Shown: piece after piece, positions 26,590 through 35,880 of the stretch | How positions within the stretch are numbered: the first letter of the stretch is position 1 | Layout: each line of letters starts with the position of its first letter | From: G963665495 sp963667575 | Lineage (GTDB): Bacteria; Desulfobacterota; Desulfovibrionia; Desulfovibrionales; Desulfovibrionaceae | Assembly: GCA_963667575.2 (NCBI GenBank) | Contig: CAXXHY010000008.1 | Coordinates: 186,001 to 250,000, forward strand | Direction: 5' to 3' | DNA length: 64,000 bases | The notes under the pieces: generated by a model | Database searches by the model: none | What the model was told of the DNA's origin: nothing | The model's input: only the letters and a program-made list of their open reading frames with translations | Program-made: the position numbers and the translations under genes

Positions 26590-28626
26590 ATGGCAAACGA
26601 ACAAACACATACGCAGAAAACCGGCAAACGCCCCATCCGCGTTCTGCCTCCCGAATTGAAGAATCAGATCGCCGCGGGCGAGGTGGTCGAGCGTCCGTCC
26701 AGCGTGCTCAAGGAACTTGTGGAAAACAGCCTGGACGCCGGGGCCACCAGCGTGGACGTACGTATCGAGCGGGGCGGCCAGGGCCTGATACGCGTACAGG
26801 ATAACGGACACGGGCTCGGGGCCGAAGAGCTCGAACTGGCCGTGACCCGTCATGCCACCAGCAAAATTGGCTCCATTGACGAGCTCTCGCATATTCTGAG
26901 CTTTGGATTTCGCGGCGAAGCCCTGCCCAGCATTGCCTCGGTCTCGCACTTCACCATGAGCGCGTGTTTGCAACCGTCCGACGCAGCCGATACGCAGGCG
27001 CCCGAAGAAGCCTTCTACATTGACGTACTGCACGGGCTTATCCAGTCCAAGGGCCCCACGGCCATGCCTCCGGGGGCGCGAGTGGAGGTCCGCGACCTGT
27101 TTGCCAATATTCCGGCGCGCCTGAAATTTCTGAAAACCCAGGCCACGGAAAGCAGCCGTTGTCAGGACGCCTTTTTCCGCCTGTCCCTCACTTCCCTGGA
27201 CACGGCCTTCGTACTGCATAACCAAAACCGCGAGGTGTTCCGTTTCCCCGCACACCAGTCCTTGCAGGACCGCCTGGCCCAGTCCTGGCCCCCGGCCCTG
27301 ACCGAAGGGCTGCTGGAATTCGACCTGGAGAACGGCCCCTACCGGGCATACGGCGTTGCCGGGCGTCCGGGCGTCAAGCAGAGCCGGGCCAACCGGATGC
27401 TCTTTTACGTCAACGGCCGGGCCGTGCAGGACCGGCTGCTGCAACGGGCCTCCATGGAGGCCTACAAAGGACGCCTGCTGTCCCGCGAGTATCCGCCCCT
27501 GGTGCTGTTTCTGGAGGTGCCGCCCGAGGAAGTGGACGCCAACGTGCACCCGGCCAAGGCCGAGGTACGCTTTCGCGACGAACACAAGGTCTTTTCCACG
27601 GTGCTGCGTGCGCTGCGTACGGCTCTGGACCAGCACGAACGCGCGCCTTTTGACGCCGCGCACATCACCGAACCTCCGGCATTCGCGTCGGATCTCTTCC
27701 GCAGCCCGCGCGAGACGCCCTATGACAGGCTGCGCGGCAGTACGGCGGGCCATGGCGGCCGGGACAATCAGGACAACCAGTATGATGACGATGAGGATAT
27801 TTCGCCTCAAGGCCGGACTTTCCCGGCTTCATCGGCTTCCATGTCCCCCTCCAGACCGCAGGAGCCCGTACGTACGCAGTATGATCTGGGAATCCGTCCT
27901 GCAACGCACGTACGGCAGCCGCTGCCGGATCCGGCTTCCGCGTCTGATTCGCCCGGAGCTTTCGACGTGGCCGATTCCGGTATTGCCCCTGCGGGCCCGG
28001 ATGGAGCGGACGCAGCCGCTTCACGGACGGTTCCTCCCATGAAGGACGGCACCGGCGCCGGCTTCGAATTCGCCAACCACGAAGTGTCTTTTCTGGGCAT
28101 TCTGGCGGACACGTATTTCATTCTGCGTCTGGGAGACCAGGGCCTGGCTCTTCTGGACCAGCATGCGGCCCACGAGCGCGTACTGTACGCGCGCATGCGT
28201 ACGGCGGGGCAGCGTGGGGATTCCCAGCTCCTGGCCATACCCATGGAACTCGTACTGCATCCTTCGGAGCGTACGCGTTTGCAGGAATTATGGGCCGAAG
28301 TCCGCGCCCTGGGTTATTCGCTGGAGCTGGATTCGCAGGAGACCTGCCGGATCAAGGGCATCCCAGGCGGACTGGAACCCGGCGAGGCCAGAGAGTTGCT
28401 GCAGGCCATGCTCAGCGGGCAGTCCAAGTCCATCGACGATCTCTGGAAGATGCTGTCCTGCAAGGCCGCGGTCAAGGCCGGGCAGCCTCTGGCGCGCGAG
28501 GAGGCTCTGGCTTTGCTGGAAGCCTGGCAGCAGACGCCGCATCGCGAATACTGTCCGCACGGCCGTCCCATTCTGGTGCATTGGGATGTCCGGGATCTCG
28601 AACGCTTGTTCAAACGCAGGAATTGA
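26590..28626 (+). CDS. mutL: DNA mismatch repair protein MutL
   Basis: This 678-residue protein has the GHKL ATPase motifs NQIAAGEVVERP, ENSLDAGAT, DNGHGL and FRGEALPSIASV in the first 110 residues. A variable proline/acid-rich linker spans about 345-480, followed by the C-terminal dimerisation domain. There DQHAAHERVLYA matches the endonuclease motif DQHA(X)2E(X)4E except that the last Glu is Ala, while CPHGRP is intact. ATG at 26590 is chosen; there is only a weak ribosome binding site, and a TTG at 26554 is an alternative. MutL couples MutS mismatch recognition to strand excision. Confidence 0.96.
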   Translation: MANEQTHTQKTGKRPIRVLPPELKNQIAAGEVVERPSSVLKELVENSLDAGATSVDVRIERGGQGLIRVQDNGHGLGAEELELAVTRHATSKIGSIDELSHILSFGFRGEALPSIASVSHFTMSACLQPSDAADTQAPEEAFYIDVLHGLIQSKGPTAMPPGARVEVRDLFANIPARLKFLKTQATESSRCQDAFFRLSLTSLDTAFVLHNQNREVFRFPAHQSLQDRLAQSWPPALTEGLLEFDLENGPYRAYGVAGRPGVKQSRANRMLFYVNGRAVQDRLLQRASMEAYKGRLLSREYPPLVLFLEVPPEEVDANVHPAKAEVRFRDEHKVFSTVLRALRTALDQHERAPFDAAHITEPPAFASDLFRSPRETPYDRLRGSTAGHGGRDNQDNQYDDDEDISPQGRTFPASSASMSPSRPQEPVRTQYDLGIRPATHVRQPLPDPASASDSPGAFDVADSGIAPAGPDGADAAASRTVPPMKDGTGAGFEFANHEVSFLGILADTYFILRLGDQGLALLDQHAAHERVLYARMRTAGQRGDSQLLAIPMELVLHPSERTRLQELWAEVRALGYSLELDSQETCRIKGIPGGLEPGEARELLQAMLSGQSKSIDDLWKMLSCKAAVKAGQPLAREEALALLEAWQQTPHREYCPHGRPILVHWDVRDLERLFKRRN

Positions 28627-28654
28627 AACAGCCGCAGATTCGCAGCAAAGAAAA

Positions 28655-29896
28655 TCAGAGCAGGGCCAGCATGGTGTTGGCCCAGAGCGCGGACGCGTGA
28701 TAGGCGTTGGCCGCGTCCAGAGAATCCAGCTGCAGATGCTTCAGCAGGGCCCGGACCTGATCCCAGTTTCGGGCTTCGAAAGCTCCGGCCAGCTCCAGCC
28801 AGGGCGAACAGTCATTGCTCTGTCCGCACAGGGCGTCCTTGATGTCCTTTTTCAGGGGCAGTTTCTCCGTGATGACCGCCATGGGCACGTTCATCATGGG
28901 CTCCAGCAAGGAAAACAGCCCGAGCAGGAACAGGGTTTCCGGCTCGTGAGGGTCCCGGGTTTTCTGCGCCGCAAGTTCGAAGAATTTGCCGCGCTGGGCC
29001 GAGTTGATCACCAGTTCGGGGCATTTGTCCGGCACCATCAGGTCGGATAGAATCACCACCAGAAGCCAGCTTTTCAATTGCTGCCAGCCAAGCAGTACGA
29101 GGGCCTGTCCCACGGACTCTATCTTGCGCAGGAGTTTGAAGGACGGCGAGTTGAGCAGTGCAAGCAGGCGATAGCTCAAGGAGGCGTCCGCCTTGATGAC
29201 CTCGCCCAGGGCGCCGAAGTCGGGCTCCGAACTTTGCAGTAGACGGAACAGCCGCAGCCGCGTGCTTTCCATGGAGCTCAGCGAACGGGGGGCTGTCTGT
29301 GATCCGGTATTCTGGAAAAAATACCCCTGAAACAGAGTGCATCCGCTCTGACGGGCCATGTCGAAAGCGGCGGGATTGTCCACGTTCTTGGCCAGCAACG
29401 CGGATTGCGTGCTCTGCGCCAGTTGTTGCATTTCCGCGCGCTGGTTTTCGGACATCTGCAGCATGTCCACCTTGAGCAGGTTGGCCAGCTGTATCAGCTG
29501 CGGGGAATGGGGCGTTTCCGCAGTTGCGTGGATGGCAATGGTGTAATTTTTTTTCCGCAAGGACTGCAGGCTGTTGAGCAGGGTGTCCGAGGGCTGTTCG
29601 GGCTCCTGGAGCTCGATGACCGTATGCTCGGAGGAAAAGGCGTAGGGCAGTCCGTCGATGATGGTCTGCGGAGAGAACTCCACGCCGATTTTTATGGGAT
29701 TCTTGTCAGTCCCCACGGCCCCTTGCAGGGATTCCGTGGCGGATCTGAGAGCTTCCTTGGAGTCGTCGGCGTATTGTGCGGCGGAAAGCTGCCGGGGGTC
29801 GGGGAAACAGAACGCATAGCCACGGATCTTCTGATCGGCGTCAAGAACCGGCTGCTTGGTGCAAAAGGTGTTGATCGGGCTATGTGTTTCAGACAT
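28655..29896 (-). CDS. Degenerate-EAL / HDOD signalling protein (YuxH-like)
   Basis: This 413-residue protein has an N-terminal EAL-fold half (FCTKQPVLDADQKIRGY, ending in TLFQGYFFQ) without the EAL catalytic residues. An HDOD domain follows from about residue 205 (DFGALGEVIKADASLSYRLLALLNSP). Such proteins act as non-catalytic signalling scaffolds, often linked to c-di-GMP or motility. ATG at 29896 follows CAGGAGA. It is convergent with mutL (28 nt) and downstream of hldD in the same direction. Confidence 0.88.
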   Translation of the reverse strand: MSETHSPINTFCTKQPVLDADQKIRGYAFCFPDPRQLSAAQYADDSKEALRSATESLQGAVGTDKNPIKIGVEFSPQTIIDGLPYAFSSEHTVIELQEPEQPSDTLLNSLQSLRKKNYTIAIHATAETPHSPQLIQLANLLKVDMLQMSENQRAEMQQLAQSTQSALLAKNVDNPAAFDMARQSGCTLFQGYFFQNTGSQTAPRSLSSMESTRLRLFRLLQSSEPDFGALGEVIKADASLSYRLLALLNSPSFKLLRKIESVGQALVLLGWQQLKSWLLVVILSDLMVPDKCPELVINSAQRGKFFELAAQKTRDPHEPETLFLLGLFSLLEPMMNVPMAVITEKLPLKKDIKDALCGQSNDCSPWLELAGAFEARNWDQVRALLKHLQLDSLDAANAYHASALWANTMLALL

Positions 29897-29942
29897 CTTT
29901 TCTCCTGAAGTCACTACGCTGGAAAAACATAATCCAGAGGGG

Positions 29943-30920
29943 CTAAGGAAGCAAGTAGGGGTCGTTGCCGGCCAGATAGGCGGTGACGTAATCCCTGACA
30001 GCGTCTTCAAGGGAAGTGAACGCATTGGGATAGCCCGCGTCGGTCAGCCGCTGCATCCGGGCCTCGGTGAAATACTGGTAGGAGTCGCGTATGCTTTCCG
30101 GCATGGGAATGTAGTTGACCTTGCGTTCCAGCCCCATGGCGCTGAACACCGCGTCCGCCAGGTCATTCCAGCTGCGGGCCCGTCCCGTGCCCACATTGAA
30201 GATGCCGTTGGCTTCCGGATGCTCCATGAGCCAGAACATCACGTCCACACAATCCTTGACGTACACGAAGTCCCGCTGCTGACCGCCGTCGGGATAGTCG
30301 TCGCGGTAGGATTTGAACAGCCCGAGTTCCCCTGTTTCCTTGATCTGCGAATAGGCCTTGCAGATAACGCTCATCATGTCGCCCTTGTGGTATTCGTTGG
30401 GGCCGAACACGTTGAAGAATTTCAGGCTGGCGATACGGTCCATCCATTTGTTGGAGTGGGCCCAGAGGTCGAAAAGCTGCTTGGAATAGCCGTACATGTT
30501 CATGGGCTGCAGCGTACGCATGGTTTCCAGGCTGTCGTCAAAGCCCTTTGTGCCGTCGCCGTAGGTGGCGGCGCTGCTGGCATTGATGAAGCGTACGTGG
30601 TTGTCCATGGCCCAGAGGCAGAGGTCGCGGGTGAAATGGAAGTTGTTCTCCATCAGGTAGTCCGCGTCCTTTTCCGTGGTGGAGGAGCAGGCGCCCAGAT
30701 GGAACACGGCCTTGACCGACTCGGGAAGCTTGTCCTGCAGCAGGCGGCTGTAAAAGATGCTTTTGTGCAGGTAGTCGGTGTAGCGCAGGTTGACCAGATT
30801 TTTCCATTTGATGCCCGAGCCCAGATTATCGACGATCAGAATGTCTTCAATGCCCATGGTGTTCAGCTTCCAGACCATGGCGCTGCCGATGAACCCGGCT
30901 CCTCCTGTGACTATGTACAT
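29943..30920 (-). CDS. hldD: ADP-L-glycero-D-manno-heptose 6-epimerase
   Basis: This 325-residue short-chain dehydrogenase-type epimerase has TGGAGFIGS at the N-terminus, the catalytic MYGYSK (YxxxK) and the family segments LGACSSTTE and FNVFGPNEYHKGDM. It converts ADP-D-glycero- to ADP-L-glycero-manno-heptose for the LPS inner core, showing a Gram-negative envelope. Length is typical. It is followed downstream by the HDOD gene and preceded by the YkgJ-like gene with a 17-nt gap. Confidence 0.96.
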   Translation of the reverse strand: MYIVTGGAGFIGSAMVWKLNTMGIEDILIVDNLGSGIKWKNLVNLRYTDYLHKSIFYSRLLQDKLPESVKAVFHLGACSSTTEKDADYLMENNFHFTRDLCLWAMDNHVRFINASSAATYGDGTKGFDDSLETMRTLQPMNMYGYSKQLFDLWAHSNKWMDRIASLKFFNVFGPNEYHKGDMMSVICKAYSQIKETGELGLFKSYRDDYPDGGQQRDFVYVKDCVDVMFWLMEHPEANGIFNVGTGRARSWNDLADAVFSAMGLERKVNYIPMPESIRDSYQYFTEARMQRLTDAGYPNAFTSLEDAVRDYVTAYLAGNDPYLLP

Positions 30921-30937
30921 GGGTGTTTCCTCTTCAA

Positions 30938-31627
30938 TTAAAAGTCTTGCAACAGCTCGGCCATCTGCGCCGGCAAGGGGCGGACAGACAAGTACGTCCC
31001 GGATGCGCCGCCGGGTGCTTCGGTTTCGCCCGCGGCCACCAGACCAAAGGCGCCCAGGGTTGTCCGCAACGGACGCCCGAAGGCGAATTCCAGGGCCGAG
31101 CCCAAACCGGACAGGTTCTTGCGCAGCGCATCGTCATACCGCAGGGCTCGCAGCAATGTATCCGCGGCAGCTGCCGAACGGGTCCGGCGAAAGTCCAGTG
31201 CCGGAGCCGTGAGTTCGGCGAAGGAGCAGTGCGCATCGTGAGCGCTTACAAGTTCCCACAAGGCGGAAGCTTTGTCGAGTACGTCCGCGCGGGTTATGGA
31301 CGGCGTACGGTACAGGGCTTCCAGAGCGCTGCTGTCCTGGCAGAACAGCGTACGGCATTGCACAGGGCGATGGGCGTAGATGGAGCAGCCCTCGCCATCG
31401 TAAAACACGCAGCTGCGCTGGCCCGGACTGGAGGCAATCTTGAGCATTTCCGCCTCGAGCAGCACATGCGTATTGGCTGGCTGGTCCCAGGCGGGTTCGC
31501 CCCGGCGCAGCACCAGCAGATTTTCCTTGCCGATATGGCCGCCGCGTATCAGGGGCAGGTCCTCGGCATGCAGTCCGGGGCCGCCCTGCAGGCAGCACTG
31601 TCCGCAGCGTGTGCATTCCGTGGTCAT
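30938..31627 (-). CDS. YkgJ-like cysteine-cluster protein
   Basis: This 229-residue protein begins MTTECTRCGQCC and has a second cysteine group (CVFYDGEGC, RPVQCRTLFC) near residues 70-95. This pattern is assigned to a zinc- or iron-chelating UPF0153/YkgJ family with possible Fe-S character. ATG at 31627 overlaps the kinase's TGA as ATGA, so it is translationally coupled to the Ser/Thr kinase. Function is unknown. Confidence 0.82.
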   Translation of the reverse strand: MTTECTRCGQCCLQGGPGLHAEDLPLIRGGHIGKENLLVLRRGEPAWDQPANTHVLLEAEMLKIASSPGQRSCVFYDGEGCSIYAHRPVQCRTLFCQDSSALEALYRTPSITRADVLDKASALWELVSAHDAHCSFAELTAPALDFRRTRSAAAADTLLRALRYDDALRKNLSGLGSALEFAFGRPLRTTLGAFGLVAAGETEAPGGASGTYLSVRPLPAQMAELLQDF

Positions 31628-33001
31628 GCTGTAAGCTCCCGTACGGCCCGTACCCAGCAGCGGCAACTCATGTCGCGCCAGTCCAGAAAACCGAGCGCAC
31701 TGTTCAGGCACCAGGCCGTGGTATAACTGCGCCGGTCCGCGCTCCACAGAATACGTTGTGTTCTGTCAAAGCCGGACGCGCCGCAATAGTCGGTGTTTTC
31801 GGATGTGGCCGTTACCAGGCGAAAGAGTTCTTCCGCGGTGGGCAACCGCCAGCCCGGGGCCTCGGCGGCAAGCGTACTGTTCAGTGTTTGCAGGTAGCCC
31901 GGAATCTCATCCCAGCGGATGGGGTAGGCAGAACCGGATGTTTGCCATTGCAGTCCGCATTCCTTGTCCGCCAGCGTATCGTCGGGGAGGGATTCGAAAT
32001 AGATGGTCCGTACGCGGGGCCTGGCCAAAGCATCCGTACGAAAGGCCTGTTCCGCGGACATGGGCCCGGTTTTGACCGGACGTGCGCGCAGTGCGGCGGG
32101 CCGCTGGGCTCGGGTCGTTCCGTCTTCCGTGTCGAAATCCGCGGCGCAGACAGAGTCGCGCTGCGTACGCCATTGCTCCAGCAGACTGTGCAGTGCCTTG
32201 CTCATGGCCTGGGCGTCGCAAAAACGCTGCGCAGGATCCGGAGCCAGGGCAATGCGGAAAAATTCGTTCCATTCTGCCTGGGTGTTGAGTGTGTCCCAGA
32301 CATCCGCGGCTTCCTCGGACAGGGGGTCTTCCGTGGTCTGGGGCGGCAGTTCGCCCACCAGCATGCGATGCAGCATCACGGCCGTGGAAAACAGGTCGGC
32401 CCTGTGGTCGGCTTTTTCCGGGGTCTGCTCCTGCTCTGGTGCGGCATAGAAGGGGGTGCCTATCTTTACGCCGTCCGGAGTGCTCTGGGGCTTTTCGTTG
32501 CGCAGCCTGGACAGCCCGAAGTCGATGATCTTGACCCGGTCCAGTTCGGTGAGCAGCAGGTTGAAAGGCTTGATGTCGCGATGGACAATGCCCGCATGAT
32601 GCAGGCGCGCCAACCCGTCCAGAGTCTGCAGCGTATAGCGTACGGCATGGTCAGGACGCAGGCGCCGGGTGGGCACGTCGTGGCGGTAGCTTTCGCCGAT
32701 TGCCGCGCCGAGGTTGTCGCAATGGTACTCCATGACAAAAAAGGGCATGCCGTCCGCGTGGTAGTCAAAGTCCCAGATCTGGGCAACGTGCGGATGGCTG
32801 ATATCGGCCATGATCCGCGCCTCACGGGTGAATTCCCGGACAATGGCTTCCTTGCCCTTGAGGTCCAGGAGGTCGGGGGTTGGGGCGGCAGAGCTTGAGG
32901 GCAACAATTTTGTCCACAATGGGCACCCGGACCTTGTAGACCAGGCCCATGCCTCCGCGGCCCAGAAGGCCGCAAATTGCGTATTTTCCAATGCGACGCA
33001 T
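31624..33001 (-). CDS. Ser/Thr protein kinase fused to DUF1566 (frameshifted)
   Basis: Once the frame is corrected, an N-terminal eukaryotic-like kinase (about 260 residues) shows the Gly loop GLLGRGGMGLVYKV, the ATP-anchoring Lys in VALK (K36), catalytic HRDIKPFN, and DFG. The C-terminal domain (about residues 340-459) is DUF1566: DKECGLQWQT, APGWRLPTAEEL and a Trp-rich end. No transmembrane segment is obvious, so it should be cytoplasmic. The frame breaks at the five-G run 32875-32879; four G restore it. ATG at 33001. It is coupled to the YkgJ-like gene and follows a metallophosphoesterase gene by 15 nt, a possible kinase/phosphatase pair. Confidence 0.88.
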
Positions 33002-33016
33002 AAATATAATGAGGGG

Positions 33017-33742
33017 TTAGAGGAGTCTGTTGGCGTATTGTTCGGGCATGCCGAGTTCGCGGATTTTTCTGGCCGTGGTCTCGCGGTCGTAATCGACGTA
33101 GCGGACTTCCAATACACGGGTGTCCGGGGTCCAGAGCACGTATTTGGCGTGGTTGTCGCCGTCCCGTGGCTGGCCCACGCTGCCCGCGTTGATAATGTGC
33201 CGTTCGTTGGGGGCAAGGGTCACGGACTCACGATACAGTTCGCGGCGTTGGTATTCCCCGTTGCTGGTGCTGACCAGTGCGAGCTCGTGCGTATGTCCTA
33301 CAAAGCAGAGCGGTGTGTCAAACGAGGCGAACAGTCTGGGCAGGTCCGCGTCTTCGTATTCGAACAGATAGGTCCGGTAAGAATCGGGCGGACTGCCGTG
33401 TACGAAGTGGCAGCTAAAGCGCTTCATGTACAGCGGCAAGGTGCGGATATAGTCCACGGTCTCGTCGGAGAGCAGTCCGGAGGTCTTGTTCAGGGCTTTG
33501 CGGGCCACGGGGTTGAACCAGCTGCGGTCCGCGCGGCGGACAATGGCGGCTTCGTGGTTGCCGACCACCTGCGGAATCTGCCGCTGGCGCAGCAAAGACA
33601 CAACGGCTTCCGGATCCGGTCCGTAACCGATGCTGTCGCCCAGGCTGATGATATCCGTGGCCTGTTGCGCGTCAATATCCGCGAGAACCTGCTGAAAGGC
33701 CTCGAGGTTGCCGTGAATGTCTGAAATGATCGCGAGTTTCAT
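33017..33742 (-). CDS. Metallophosphoesterase (YfcE/PrpA-like)
   Basis: This 241-residue protein has the calcineurin-type metal motifs SDIHGN, GDSIGYGPD, GNHEAA, HGSPPD and GHTH. It hydrolyses phosphoesters; in this branch protein phosphatases and phosphodiesterases both occur. ATG at 33742. It sits directly upstream of the Ser/Thr kinase on the same strand, suggesting it could reverse that kinase's phosphorylation, but this is inferred only from position. Confidence 0.9.
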   Translation of the reverse strand: MKLAIISDIHGNLEAFQQVLADIDAQQATDIISLGDSIGYGPDPEAVVSLLRQRQIPQVVGNHEAAIVRRADRSWFNPVARKALNKTSGLLSDETVDYIRTLPLYMKRFSCHFVHGSPPDSYRTYLFEYEDADLPRLFASFDTPLCFVGHTHELALVSTSNGEYQRRELYRESVTLAPNERHIINAGSVGQPRDGDNHAKYVLWTPDTRVLEVRYVDYDRETTARKIRELGMPEQYANRLL

Positions 33743-33796
33743 GCCGTCCTGATGTCTGCCAGTCTGACAACGCAAAGAAAGGTGCGGCGTCCGGAT

Positions 33797-34342
33797 TCAG
33801 TCCGCCAGTTCCTTTTCATAGCGTTCGTATTCGCTGTAAAGACAGCCGCAGTATTGCTGGCGGTACAGTCCCCATTCCTTGGAGAGCTCTATGCCTTGTT
33901 TCCAGCCGGACCGGAAATCCTCATAATGAAAAACAGGCGCGCCTCCGCCGGCAATGCCTTCGCCGGTGCTGCGGATCAGATCGTGCTTCTGGAATTTGGA
34001 GTAGAGCAGAGAGGTGGTGAACGCGTCGAATCCGCCCCGTTTGGCAATGGCCCGCGTACGCTCCAGCCGGAGCGCGTAGCAGAGAAAGCAGCGGTTGGCT
34101 TCGCGGTAGGCGGTCTCCCGAAACCAGCGCTTGGGATCGTATTCGTCGTCCTTGTAGATGACGGGCAGGTCCAGAATGCGGGCTGTTTCCCGCAGGGCTT
34201 CGCGCCGCCGCAGGTATTCCTGCAGCGGATGGATGTTTGGGTTGTAGAACAACCCGCTGACCTGGTGTCCCTGCGCCCGCAGCGTCTGAACGCAGGAGAT
34301 GGCGCAGGGACCACAGCAAATATGCAGCAGAATCCGGGCCAT
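33797..34342 (-). CDS. queH: Epoxyqueuosine reductase QueH
   Basis: This 181-residue protein has HICCGPCAISC near the N-terminus, RCFLCYALRLERT in the middle and YCGCLYSE near the C-terminus. These Cys groups match QueH (DUF208), which reduces epoxyqueuosine to queuosine in tRNA using an Fe-S cluster and a second iron. It replaces QueG in many anaerobes. ATG at 34342 overlaps the rng stop codon by one base, so the two are coupled. Confidence 0.92.
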   Translation of the reverse strand: MARILLHICCGPCAISCVQTLRAQGHQVSGLFYNPNIHPLQEYLRRREALRETARILDLPVIYKDDEYDPKRWFRETAYREANRCFLCYALRLERTRAIAKRGGFDAFTTSLLYSKFQKHDLIRSTGEGIAGGGAPVFHYEDFRSGWKQGIELSKEWGLYRQQYCGCLYSEYERYEKELAD

Positions 34343-35818
34343 CAGCACTGATGGCCGTTGACGGCGGACTTGATCAAAATGGGCACGCTGTAGGTCTGCT
34401 CCATTTCGAGCAGTTTTTCCCGTTTCTGATTCAGCAGATAGATGGCCAGTTCGGGCGGGGCCTCGTATGTCAGGGATTCCTGCCCTTTGCTCTGCAGGAG
34501 CAGACGGTAGATTTCCTTGATGGCCGCCAGAGCCTGCCATTCGAGGTTTCTGCGTATACCGGATCCGCCGCAGCAGGGGCAGGGTTCGGTGGTCAGGGAG
34601 AGCGCCGAGGAGCCCAGCCGCTGACGAACCACCTGCAGCAGGCCGAATTTGGTCATCTTGCCACGTCATGGCGGGCCCGATCGGCCTTGAGTTCGTTGCG
34701 CAGTGTACGCTCCACTTCCTGCCAGTGCTTGCGGTCTTTCATTTCGATGAAGTCGATGACGATCTGACCGCCCACGTCGCGCAGGCGCAGCTGCTGGGCA
34801 ATGGACTCGGCCGCTTCCAGATTGGTGCGCAGAGCCATTTCCTGAAAATTGCTTTTGCCGCCGATCTTGCCCGAGTTGATGTCTATGGACATCAGGGCTT
34901 CGGTCTGGTCAAAGACCAGCTCGCCGCCCGAAGGCAGGGTGAAGCGGCGCGAATAGATCTGATCCAGCTGTTTGAGCAGGTTGAAGCGGTCCCAGAGGCT
35001 GCGTTCGGCGATGTCGTGGGTCTTGACCAGATTGGGCCGCCGGGGAAAGATCAGGGAAGCGAATTCTGTCACGTCATCCGAGGTCTTCTTGTGATCGATC
35101 CAGACCTCGGACACGTCATCGCTGAGATAATCGCGGATGGCGCGCGCCGCCAGGTCGGGCTCCTGGTAGATCAGCGAGGGCGAAGATTCGGTGGTGCCCT
35201 TTTTGCGGACTTCTTTCCACAGCCGTTTCAAAAACTGCATATCCTTGCTGATGGAAGTCTTGTTCTGGCCGATACTTGCGGTACGGATGATCAGTCCCAG
35301 GCCTTCGCCGGGCTCCAGGGCTTCGGAAATGGTCTTGAGCCGCGCGCGTTCCTTTTCGTCTTCCACCTTGCGCGATACGCCGATCTGATCGCGGCCGGGC
35401 GTGAGCACCACGAAACGGCCGGGCAGCGAGATGTAGGACGTCAGAAAAGCGCCTTTGGTTCCGGTTGGTTCCTTGACCACCTGCACCAGGACTTCCTGCC
35501 CGGGTTTGAGTACGCGCTGGATGAGCGGGTACTTGTGCCCTTTGCTCTGGTCGTGCGGCTGGTGGTAGTACTCCGGATGCACTTCGTCGATCTGCAGAAA
35601 CCGTTTTTTTCGGCGCCATAATTAATGAAGGCGGCCTGCAGGGCGGGGTCGATGTTGTGGATGACGCCCTTGTAAATATTTCCTCGTGTTTTGACCTGAT
35701 GCAGGAGTTCGACGTAGTACTCCTTGATTTTGCCATCCTCGGCGATGACGACTTCAACCATCTCGCCTGGGAGGACGCTGATAAACATTTTCTGCTTTCT
35801 TTTTTTTCCTCGTGTCAT
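34342..35818 (-). CDS. rng: Ribonuclease G/E (two frameshifts)
   Basis: The protein of about 492 residues begins MTRGKKRKQKMFISVLPGEMVEVVI with an S1 RNA-binding part (VKTRGNIYKGVIHNIDPALQAAF). It keeps the catalytic metal Asp segments MSIDINSGK and VIDFIEMKD and a Zn-link CPCCGGSG near the C-terminus. It cleaves single-stranded AU-rich RNA in rRNA and mRNA processing. Two single-base losses break the frame: one at 35598-35610 (T7 or A3 run) and one at 34657-34658 (TT). Restoring both gives a complete protein, so sequence errors are more likely than loss of this housekeeping gene. ATG at 35818 follows GAGGAAAG. Overlaps queH. Confidence 0.9.
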
Positions 35819-35880
35819 GCTTTCCTCGTAAAATCGTTCACTGCTGCCGAGGCCCGGAGCCTTAGCCGGTGTGTGTCGGC

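Noticed and set aside
34342..35818. Programmed frameshifting in rng
   Set aside because: No slippery heptamer plus downstream structure, and the same type of break occurs in unrelated genes; sequence errors are simpler.
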